Position numbers and translations under genes: made by a program. A stretch of 64,000 nt of DNA from Scolanthus callimorphus (lineage: Eukaryota > Cnidaria > Anthozoa > Actiniaria > Edwardsiidae), in the NCBI GenBank assembly GCA_033964015.1, contig CM066919.1:23675204-23739203 (forward strand), written 5' to 3'. Under the pieces are notes generated by a model. The model made no database searches and was not told the origin of the DNA. It worked only from the letters and a program-made list of their open reading frames with translations. Of this stretch, positions 1-9,373 are shown one piece after another (the stretch's first letter is position 1; every line of letters begins with the position of its first letter).

Positions 1-549
1 TAAAGGCCCATAAGCACCCAAGCTTCATTGCAGGCACACAAGAATAAAATGCAGTTGAAAATTCGATGCAAATTTTCAGTTTCAACTTGTGAAATGTGAA
101 GAACAATAGGAACCCCTTTGGGACCTGCAGTATCAGCCAATCACAGCTCTTGAATAACAATAGATCCATTTGAAAACAAATCGCAAAGGTTCCCGGTAGC
201 CTATGGGCCTTTAAAAGCCGTAGTCAGCCACTCCTTTGTTATCATTTTCATTTGATAGAACAGATTTAAGATGCCTGTTATTAGTAATTTGTAATATTAC
301 TTGGGATTGGTGTTATCACTTTGTGATTGGTTTTACTTCAGTCATTTGAAATCCTCTGTGTTTGAAGACAACTACATAGAATCTCAAATAACCATCTACA
401 AACAAAGTTCAATACTTGATATCAGAAATTCAATAAAAAAATATTGCACTGCATTCCCTAAATCAGCTGATGGAAATGGATGCTTTCTATGACTTGGTAT
501 GTTGCTAGGCTGACAAAATGGCAGCAGATGCATTTTAAGATGGCTGTAC

Positions 550-2595
550 CTGTTTAGTGGGATCGTAAGTAGCTGTTGTCTGCATCGCTCTGGTGTTACT
601 GCCATGGGTTAATTCTGTCAGTGCAAAGCAACCAAAAATCTGCAAAAATTTAGGATTGCTATGGATTATCAGGGCTGTCAACTTGCAAACATAATATGAA
701 AACCAGTATTGAACCACTTTACAAATGTTAACACTGTCAGCCTCAGCATAGAGCGGAGGTCCTTTGTGCTTCTGATTTGCACCACAAATGAGTGTTATAG
801 ACCATGGCATCTGGGGTGTAGAGTTGGCACATACCATTTGAACATAAATCATTTTAATTATAAAATACATCCATGGAGTGAAATCTCATACCACACTACA
901 GTATGCCCTGTGTTTATATGATAATAGGTAAACAAAACTCATTCTGTACTGTTACACTGTCTTGTGACTCAATTCTGTCTCAGACTTTGAACATGTGTTT
1001 CTGATAAATGTGATCAGTTATGTGATTTTTGCAGTTCCTTATATTATTTACTTCTAACTAAGTACTCATATTTTTAATCTACCTCAAAGTTTTCTGCTTT
1101 TACACCAAGTTCCTGGATTTCTGGATAAGTTGTGGTGGTCTTCACTAAGCGTCCAAACATCTGTGTTAACAAGATAGGAACTGATTCCAGAAAAATATCC
1201 AGATCTCACAATGAAAGGGATCTGGAAATTCCAGAGGGGTGGCGAGGTCATATCTCAATCAACATGTTAATTAGCCCAATCAAAATACAAATATAAAACT
1301 GGAGGCCAACTTCCCATACTTGCAGCTCAAACGAGGGTGAACTTATTACTTCATAATTAGTGGTTCTTTAATGTTCCCCCTGGAACTGGGTAGGGTAGTA
1401 GATAAGATGGGACCATGGGTTTATTGTCTTATCTGAAAGACTTGACACATAATAGAAGGGAGTTCAACTCACAATATGAACCAGTTTCGACCATGACCAG
1501 ACCAGAAAGCGAAATTTCCTCTGCCCATCCCGTCCTCATCCCATTGGTCATGTCCTCATTCTCATACCCAGAGCTCATCAGCTCATCACCTCGCAGGGGA
1601 GTCTCTGGTGTCAGCCACTGACACATGCTCAAAAGAAAATGGTGGTTTTATGGCCTCAATTACAATTACTTTCAGAGTGTTATTTTGACACACACGTGCA
1701 GCCATTTCAGCTAATCAGCGAAGGCCCTCAAATGGATGTCACCAGGGGTGCTTACCATTGGTCAAGGAAAACCGGTTGGTTTGATCAGCGTCAAATGGTA
1801 CAAAATATTCCGGTTGGGGTGAAATGCCGAGTGGAATGGCACTTACTATTCGCTTATTTGCATTTCGGTTGGGGTCGGCTACCTTATTTGGTCATGAAAC
1901 CGGTTAGAGTGCCAATGGTACAAACCATTCCGATTGGTTTGTTCCAACTGGAATGGCGAGACAAACTCTGAAGCTTCGACTGTAACATTGGAATCCCAAT
2001 CGAAATTACGGTTTTTCGTGAACAATGGTAAGCACCCAGAGCCTCCCCTTTGAGACAAGCCGGAGAGCTCTGGGTTTGAGAATGTCATGTCCCCTACTAG
2101 GGCACTGCACGCTATGTATTGCCAATTGCACTTGCAGTTGCTATTGCATAATCGGTTAGATGATTGATGGTATGAGCAGTTGTACCTCCCAAGACTTACC
2201 GTGTGGTTCAAAGTGTACTTGGCTGACATTGCCCAATCATACATCCCCAAGGCATCAGTCAAAGCTTGATTTTTCAGAGGAGTTTCCATGAATTCATCCT
2301 CAGTCAGAAAGTTACTTTCGTAAGTTCTCCTCGCTCGCCTGAAAGTCAGCCTTCTTTTACCATCGAAACTTAAGCCCTTGTCTTTCTCGTGGCTGAAGAG
2401 AGGGTCTTTTTCCATGTTTTTCCAAACCCGTTCCTTGAACTCTGTTATATCTTCGCCTCCATTTACGAAATCCCTCATTTCTTTGACATTAAAGGACGAC
2501 TGTGATCGATACGCATCCAAGGGACCTGGCGGGAAAGACGCCTTTTCCACCGTTTTGGATCTCGTTTCAGTTGTCGAGCCTATAGAATGAGCCAT
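550..2595 (-). CDS. ACOX3: Peroxisomal acyl-CoA oxidase, ACOX3-like (5' part, 3 exons; continues past left edge)
   Basis: First enzyme of peroxisomal beta-oxidation: a flavin oxidase that desaturates acyl-CoA to trans-2-enoyl-CoA and makes H2O2; ACOX3 prefers branched substrates. Exons, in transcript order: 2595-2200 (132 codons, ATG at 2595), 1160-1083 (26 codons) and 639-550 (30 codons). All junctions are phase 0, with donors gtaagt, gtagat and gtacag and acceptors acacag and ttgcag. Exon 1 carries the ACOX3-style N-terminus [15 protein letters not shown], then ENDPLF-like and [11 protein letters not shown] segments. Exon 3 reads [20 protein letters not shown], the highly conserved ACOX signature. 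The short exon 2 bridges the two at the length expected from human ACOX3. The rest of the catalytic domain and the C-terminal targeting signal lie outside the window. Intron 1 holds a nested pair of TIR elements. The similarity is to ACOX3 rather than ACOX1 because of the GPLDAYR N-terminus, judged from memory of the family. Confidence 0.9.
1557..2084. mobile_element. MITE, 9-bp TSD family A (copy 1), carrying a nested insertion
   Basis: Termini are CATTCTCATACCCAGAGCTC (left) and the reverse complement of CATTCTCAAACCCAGAGCTC (right). They are flanked by 9-bp direct repeats TCATGTCCT (1548-1556) and TCATGTCCC (2085-2093), one mismatch. Long TSDs of 9-10 bp are typical of Mutator-like elements; the assignment is inferred. 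It lies in intron 1 of the ACOX3-like gene. It matches the 224-bp copy at 49212-49435 except for the insertion at 1746-2037. Confidence 0.8.
1746..2037. mobile_element. Nested TIR element inside MITE family A copy 1
   Basis: Perfect 15-bp terminal inverted repeats, GGGTGCTTACCATTG and its complement. The intact sister copy at 49 kb reads straight through the insertion point (TCACCAGAGCCT), so this 292-bp block is a later insertion, apparently with AG duplicated. The interior is made of diverged direct repeats built around ACCGGTTGG / AATGGTACAAA / GGAATGGC motifs. No coding capacity. Confidence 0.7.
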
Positions 2596-3034
2596 CGCTT
2601 GGAATTCACACCGAAGAAATCACAAATTCCTACAGACAACAATTCAGTTTAAGATGGAAAACGTTTAGAGCTGATCGGTGTGAGAGATCCCTAGTTTTTC
2701 CTTGGATTACCCCAACAACAACAAGAAACCTACAAAGTCACACCACAATCAAATCGAAGGTCGGTCAAGGTTACAAGAGCTTTCAGGGAAGGGAGGGTGG
2801 GGGGAATTAGCGACACTATTTTTGAAAAATCAACAAATAGTTTTTATGTTTTTGATGAAAAATGATCAACAAAATATTTTACGAGTATAATGAAAAAGAA
2901 AAGAGAATTTTCCAAAATAAGAACATTTTAATTTGCGCTGTGCATAAATACCTAGTGTAATATAATATTGTCTCTACCCCTCCCCCACAAAGTCGCTTGC
3001 TTGTCTGGCCTTTGTCCTCATTTGCTTTCCCAAG
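2596..3034. promoter_or_regulatory. Shared divergent promoter region between ACOX3-like and HSD17B4
   Basis: The start codons of two oppositely transcribed peroxisomal beta-oxidation genes are 439 bp apart, so both core promoters and both 5' UTRs must fit here. No TATA box is evident. The HSD17B4 start lies in AAGATGGCGGC (3032-3042), which matches the YY1-type initiator motif common at metazoan start sites. At 2765-2773 TCAAGGTTA resembles, with one mismatch, a monomeric nuclear-receptor site (TCAAGGTCA). That match is weak evidence and could be chance. Confidence 0.6.
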
Positions 3035-6000
3035 ATGGCGGCAGACCCCATTCGTTTCGACGGTCGCGTAGTTTTAGTAACTGGTGCAGGTGGCGGTCTT
3101 GGCAGAGCTTATGCCTTGGCCTTTGCGGCTCGAGGAGCCTCCGTTGTTGTAAATGACTTGGGGGGAGATATGAAAGGCGAAGGAAAGAGTCGAGCAGCGG
3201 ACAAAGTTGTTCAAGAGATCCGTGCCAAGGGGGGCAAGGCAGTGGCAGATTACAACTCCGTAGAGAAAGGAGACCAAGTTGTGCAGACAGCTATCAAGGC
3301 ATTCGGGAGGATCGACATTGTTGTTAATAATGCAGGCATTTTGAGGGATAAAAGCTTTGCCAGGACCAGTGATTTGGATTGGGACCTTATCCAGAGGGTG
3401 CATCTCAGAGGGTCCTTCCTGGTCACGCGTGCTGCCTGGCCCCATATGAGAAAACAGAAGTATGGGCGTGTTATCATGACTACTTCATCGACTGGTATCT
3501 ATGGTAACTTTGGACAGGCCAATTATGCCGCTGCCAAGGCAGGCCTTATAGGGCTCAGTAAAACGCTGGCGAGAGAGGGGGAGAAGTACAATATCATGTG
3601 TAATGCTATAGCACCCATTGCAGGCTCAAGACTTACAAAAACTATTATGTCTGATGAAATGGTAGATGCCCTTAAACCAGAGTTTGTTGCCCCCTTGGTT
3701 TTATATCTCTGTCGTGAGAACTGTCAAGAATCTGGTGGTCTATTTGAAAATGCAGCAGGGTGGTTTTCTAGTACAAGATTACAACGAACCAAGGGGATGT
3801 TGCTACGGAAACAAGTTGACGAAGTTACCCCAGAGATGATCCGCGATAACTGGGCAAGAATAACTGATTTCTCAGATGCTGAACCGTCAGATCAACCAGC
3901 AAATGTAATGCAGTTTATAGAAGAAGTCAATGAAGCTAGAGCTGCGCGAAATTCTGGTGATAGTGGTAAACCTGCCAACATAGCTGAAGCTGCCAAGAGA
4001 ATCAAACCTGATCCTACTGTGGTCACCTTTGATCACAAAGATGTCATCCTGTATGCACTAGGGGTTGGTGTGACAGCTCAGAATGATTACTCCCATTTGA
4101 AGTTCTTGTATGAGGGGAATGAGGAGTTTAGTGTGCTGCCAACATTTGGAGTTGTTGTTGCTGCTGTAAGTATCTCTAAAGGGCTGTTCACATGGCACGA
4201 TTTCAGCTGCGATCTGAGGTGCGTTTTCTGTGGTGATCTCATGGCGATGTCATAACGCGCAGTGTGAACGGCCGGCGATCTTATGGCGATTTCACTTGCG
4301 ATGTTGCTGCGACGTCGCAGGCATTTTGAACATGTTCAAATTCCACTGCGATGCGGGTGTGATTTCTTCAGATCGCCAACAAACTGACAAATATCGCAGA
4401 GCCAAATCGCTGACCGTTCACACCGCGCGATATGACGCCGACGATCGCCGCAAAAATCGCACCTCAAATCGCAACTGAGATGGCGCCGTGTGAACGGCCC
4501 TTAATGTGTTATTAAAAAAGATACATATCCCATGAAGGGAATTGGAAATTACAGAGATGTGGGGGGTCAGTACGTTTCTTATTTTCCATACAATCACTCA
4601 ATTTATCCTGGAAATTCAAAGGTGTGGGCAGGTGTTTCTTGAATTATGCAACACCTGTCCAAGAAAACCCTGGTATTTCCCTTTTCACTTTTCTTTTAGT
4701 TATTTCAATTTCCAACTGGCATTCAGTTAGTGATTGCTAATTTAATAGGGTTGTTATTGTTGTCTTTAATAATCAGGGTTCAATGACAGGCATGTTTGGT
4801 GCTGATGATTTGGCTGGATTCAAAATCGACTTTTCAAGGGTAAGACTATCAGGTTAATATTTTGCAAGGTTCACTTAAGAAATAAAACACTTTTTCTGTG
4901 CCTTCCCAAACAAAAGCCGAGGTTTTCAAAACTCTCTGAAGGCACAGAAAAATGTTTTATTTCTTTTATAAAATAATTTCTAAAGCGAGAACAATATAAT
5001 CAAAGGCGGCAATTTGCCACCGATTTGCCGCGTTATGTCAGGCATCATTTCTTTGACCTTCATAGAGTTTTGAAACACAGCTCTCGACCAATCAGAGCAC
5101 ATGAACCATCTCAATTATTTTATAAAGTAGCTTGTCCCACACTCTGCAAGCTATCTAACACAGAGGGTAGCTCAGATAAGATTGTCAAGCTTGAGGGTTT
5201 AGCATTACATTTTCCCAGCCCTGGCGAATCCCTGAGCAAAACTGTTTCATTATTCCTACTCAAGGGCATTGCAGAGTGTGCTTCATCTCCTGTTTTAGTT
5301 CTTTGGCAAACTCTACACTATGGTTAAGTGAAATAAAACTCAAACTGAGAATGGGTGAGTTTTCAACTCAGAAAGTCTGCTATGTGACAATGCAGCATCC
5401 AGGATGACAAAGTAGCATCCCGGAATTCAGATTTGCAGCGCAGTCCTCCAATGCCACTTTTGTTGGGACAATGTTTTAATAAAGATCTCTTAGTATGAGA
5501 TTGATGGAACACAGCTATTTTATTTTCTTGTGTTCCAGAACTCATTGAACACTAACACTAATATTCATGTTACTTCAGATTTAATTGTCCTTGTGCTAAA
5601 CAGTGGCAATCCATTCTGCAATTAGTTGTTTTGTGCAACAAAAATTTACACCTACTAAAATTTTCTACCCCAGCTTCTTCATGGTGAGCAATACATGGAG
5701 CTTCACAAGCCTTTTCCTACCTCTGGTACATTAACAAACACCGCCAAAATTGTAGATGTCCTGGACAAGGGAAAAGGAGCTCTGTTCCTCCTAAATGTTA
5801 CCACAGTTGATGAGAAAGGAGAACCTGTGTGCTTCAATCAGTACTCCATTTATGTTGGAGGGGCAGGAGGATATGGTGGAAAGAGGAATTCAGACAAGGC
5901 CAAGCCTATTGTGGCTCCACCCTCGCGAGCACCAGATGTTAGTGTGCAGGAGAAGACATCCAATACGCAGGCTGCTCTGTATCGGCTGAATGGGGACTAC

Positions 6001-7384
6001 AACCCCCTGCATATAGACCCTGCCTTTGCTCAAATGGGGGGTGAGTGTTAATGAGAAAATGATGCCAGGGGAAGGAGAGGGGGGAAGGGGGGGGGGGGGG
6101 GGCAAATGTCTGGTTGTAGTTGCTAATAGTTTGTTTACCCTTGAGGTATCTGTAAAATAAGAACCCATGCCATTTAGCCTGCCTTGAAAATTTCAGGACT
6201 TTACTGTATTCAATATTACCTTATTTTAATCCCACTGCCTTATTTTAATTCCACAGGGTTTTCAGCTCCTATTCTTCATGGCCTTTGCTCTCTTGGTTTT
6301 GCCACGCGTCATGTCCTCAAACAGTATGCCAATAATGATGTCACCAAGTTCAAAGCATTAAAGGTCCGTTTTGCAAAACCTGTTGTTCCTGGACAGACCT
6401 TGCAGACAGACATGTGGAGGGAAGGCAACCGTGTCCATTTCCAGTCCAAAATTGTTGAAAATGGATCCACTGTTTTGGCAGGAGCCTACATTGATTTCGC
6501 AGGGCTCACAGTTGATATACCTGTAAGTACCTCATGTGAAGAGCTGCTTCCTTATTCCTAATAATTTAATCAAATAGAGCAGATTTCGTATGACTGTGAA
6601 AAGTGGCGTGACATGGTGTGGTACTTTTGCGGTCACAGCACAGAACCTGTCCTGCTGTAGATACAGAATGAAATTATGTAGTTGTGGCATGGTCACGGTC
6701 CCAGTGTGACACAACTTTTCCGTGGCACTTTTCACAGTCATACGAAATCTGCTCTATACATTGTTTCATACGACTTTTTTAATCCAACCAAAACAAAACA
6801 AAAAACAAAAAACAAGAGACACTGTGTGTTTGAATATGTTCTTTGCATTCTCATTGGCTAACTAAACAAAGCCCCCAGTCCTTTACAAAATGCAAGTCTG
6901 ATCTACTTTAAACGTCATCTGAGATCTAGGTATGAGAATAACCCCTGTGGTCCCCATCTGAGGGAAGTCAATAATGCATGTGTTCTTATTTTTTTCAGGA
7001 TGTCAACGCTGTTTTGTCACAGCCTCTACCTCAGGTCTAAAGAGTGAATCCTTGTTCAATGAGCTTAAAAAGCGTATCTCTGACCACCCTGACCTGGTCA
7101 AAAAGGTCAAAGGTGTCTTCCTTTGGCATGTCAAACAAGGAGGTAAGGTTATTGCTTCCTGGACGGTGGACCTGAAGACACCAGGTGGAGGCGTGTTCAC
7201 AGGTCCTCCTAAAACTGGCAAGCCTGACACTACTATCACTATTTCTGATGATGATTTGGTTGGCATAGCAACAGGTAGGGCAAATCCCCAGCAGCTGTTC
7301 ATGAAAGGAAAACTTAAGGTGGCTGGCAACATCATGCTGACAACTAAACTCAACCAGCTTTTCAAGGAACATGCTAAGCTGTAG
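3035..7384 (+). CDS. HSD17B4: Peroxisomal multifunctional enzyme type 2 / D-bifunctional protein (17-beta-HSD type 4)
   Basis: Does steps 2 and 3 of peroxisomal beta-oxidation: hydration of enoyl-CoA, then oxidation of (3R)-hydroxyacyl-CoA. Exons: 3035-4165, 4777-4839, 5674-6040, 6257-6522, 6999-7384. Domains in order: SDR dehydrogenase (about 1-305; NAD motif TGAGGGLG at 16-23, catalytic Y164-x3-K168 in NYAAAK); MaoC-type hydratase with [10 protein letters not shown] (D506 and H511 match the human catalytic D510/H515); C-terminal SCP2 domain; terminal AKL, the peroxisomal signal also used by human HSD17B4. Exon 1 holds 377 codons without an intron. Splicing the canonical donor at 6523 to the acceptor at 6998 is phase 0 and meets TAA at 7038-7040. 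The SCP2 frame ([11 protein letters not shown]) is open one base over, so one base appears to be missing between 6999 and 7037. With it restored the protein is 737 aa (human 736). Confidence 0.95.
4180..4501. mobile_element. Harbinger-like MITE (TAA target duplication)
   Basis: Left terminus AGGGCTGTTCACATGGCACG and right terminus complementary to AGGGCCGTTCACACGGCGCC, flanked by TAA at 4177-4179 and 4502-4504. The inverted similarity extends about 35 bp. TWA target duplications are typical of PIF/Harbinger elements. It begins only 14 bp after the exon 1 boundary of HSD17B4, directly behind the splice donor. Confidence 0.75.
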
Positions 7385-7437
7385 GGATGTAGGGCAGCTT
7401 GTTGAAGTTTTAAAGAAATGACATACTTCAATGGGGG

Positions 7438-7715
7438 ATTCCAGCTATAATGCATGCTTGTGGTGCATGTTGGTAGATGTGGGACATTTGTCAAATTGGG
7501 ACATGTGCATGCTTATAGCTGGAATCATTCATTGAGTGGAGTCCGGAGCCCATCAACAGGAGCCTCCACCACCTATTGGTGGCTGTCCAAAGCACAACAC
7601 ACCGTGAACCCAACATTCTTACTCTCAACAAAGTACCAATTTCCTGTTTGCATTCATATGGTTATACCTAGTGGAGTAGATGAGGCTCCTGTTGATGGGC
7701 TCCTGGTGGAGTCTC
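7438..7715. repeat. Two nested inverted repeats in probable HSD17B4 3' UTR
   Basis: ATTCCAGCTATAATGCATGC at 7439-7458 pairs with GCATGCTTATAGCTGGAAT at 7509-7527. Further out, GGAGCCCATCAACAGGAGCC near 7543 pairs with GGCTCCTGTTGATGGGCTCC near 7683. If transcribed these would form strong hairpins; they may be remnants of a small TIR element. Confidence 0.6.
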
Positions 7716-8200
7716 TGTAGTCTTTTAATTAGCCTGGATTAGTGGTGTGAACAAAGAGAGAGAAAAAAGAGAAACAACATATAATGGTTGGAGGAAATGG
7801 TGTTTGCATAAAGGAATTCCTGAAAATGAAAGAAGCGCAGGCTCAAAGTATTCGTCAAAATTGAAAGGAACAGAGAAAGTGGAGAGTTCAATCGAGTGAG
7901 CACTTAAAAAAATAATTGTCCAGTTACCAGCTGGTTTAAGGTCTACAATCTAGAGCAAACGTCAAACTGTCACATCAAATATTTTTTTCTTTCATAAACA
8001 TGCCACTTTATTACATGCCTTTATTTTTAAAAAATAAATGAATTTGACACAACTGTGGCTCCTTTGCCAAGACATTCAAGGCATTCAGTAGTGTAGCAAA
8101 TTTAAACGAGTCTGGATCCCGTTTCTCGAACACTCGAGAAAAAACTTCCCCTATACAGAACTACGTTAGTTTTACCCGAATTTTTCAGGCACCCGAAAAC

Positions 8201-8374
8201 TAGACTGTTTGCAGTCTATTCTTTGGCGAACGTCCGTAAATCGAGAGGAAGGGAAAGGGACACCTAGACTCTCGTGATCTAGAAATACGAGCGCGCAAAC
8301 AAAACACAATGTAGGACTAGGACTTTATTCTCGATTTACGGGCGTTCGCCAAAGAAGGGGCTGCAAGCAATCTA
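8201..8374. mobile_element. MITE family B copy 1
   Basis: Termini TAGACTGTTTGCAGTC and GGCTGCAAGCAATCTA, with long subterminal inverted similarity (GCGAACGTCCGTAAATCGAG against CTCGATTTACGGGCGTTCGC). CCGAAAAC is repeated immediately outside both ends. The same family occurs at 54262-54460, where the TSD is a clear 9 bp. Confidence 0.75.
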
Positions 8375-8979
8375 CCGAAAACAAATTGAAACTTTTCTGG
8401 AGAAGCTGCTCTCCAAGAAATTTTTCAGGTGATTTTTTCGTTGATTTTTGGTTTGAATGAAATCGAAAGTATCTTCTTTGTAGTGTAAAACACTTTTAAT
8501 ATCCGCAAATAGGAAGTTCTAGGCTATTTAAATCAGCTGGAAAGAAAGAAAAATTGAAATTGAAAAACTGGTCTAAATTTCAAGCCATGTGGGATTACAT
8601 TTCTCAACAGGTTTTTCAGAAATCTATTTTCTAAACGTTCTCTAATATAACTGAATGCAATACATTAAAATGCATTCTCTAAAAAGGCTTCCTGTGAAAT
8701 TACTCAGGCTTCCTGTGAAAGAGCTCGAGTTATAAATTTGGCTCTATTTTTTATTATTTTTTCTGGCAAAACACAGTTTTGTCGCGTGGGCCTTGGTTAT
8801 TGCATCATCCGCGGTCGGTACAGTTTATCGTAAGTACAACAGTAAATTACATCATCTGAACAGATTGTAGCTTCATACAAGTGAGGAGATTGTTATTGCA
8901 TTAATATAACGAGTGTGCAATAAAGTTGAATTGAATTGAATTCTGTGCCGAGGTGGAGTATGTTTACATGTAATTCACG

Positions 8980-9016
<37 letters not shown>

Positions 9017-9373
9017 CCAATATTTTAGACGGGGGTGCTCGTCGGGAAAATTGATTTTGACCCTAAGGGATAGCAAAATGGGTGTGGCAAACAACAAATT
9101 TACCCCTAAAAGATAGCAAATTTGGCAGGTCAAAACAAATAAAAGCGAATTTAGGTCTTTTAGGGTTTTCAAGCAAGTTTCCTTTGTAAATATCGGTTCT
9201 GGTGTCCGTACCAATATAGTTCTTGGAAAGGATTGGCCTGAGACTCCCCTAAAGATAGGACTGATTTTAAACATCCCTAAGAGATAGCACGTCTGTCAGT
9301 TTATACCCTAAGGGATAGGACGAGCACCCCCGTCTGAAAATATGGGGAGTTCCCCCCCCCCCCCCCCCCCGGG
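8980..9373. mobile_element. Non-autonomous TIR element with poly-G/poly-C ends (family C copy 1)
   Basis: Begins with CC plus a run of about 30 G and ends with about 20 C plus GGG. Inside these lie inverted arms (CCAATATTTTAGACGGGGGT against CCCCCGTCTGAAAATATGGG). AATTCACG is duplicated at 8972-8979 and 9374-9381. An 8-bp duplication is typical of hAT elements (inference). The interior repeats the motif CCTAAGGGATAGCA several times in both orientations. A related copy is near 58906-59166. Confidence 0.7.

Noticed and set aside
4166..4255. C-terminal extension of the HSD17B4 first exon ORF
   Set aside because: It is read-through past a perfect GTAAGT donor into a MITE.
6523..6530. Alternative HSD17B4 donor at 6527 to repair the frame
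   Set aside because: AA/GTACCT is a much poorer donor than CCT/GTAAGT at 6523, and the resulting linker looks unnatural. The one-missing-base explanation also gives the expected length.
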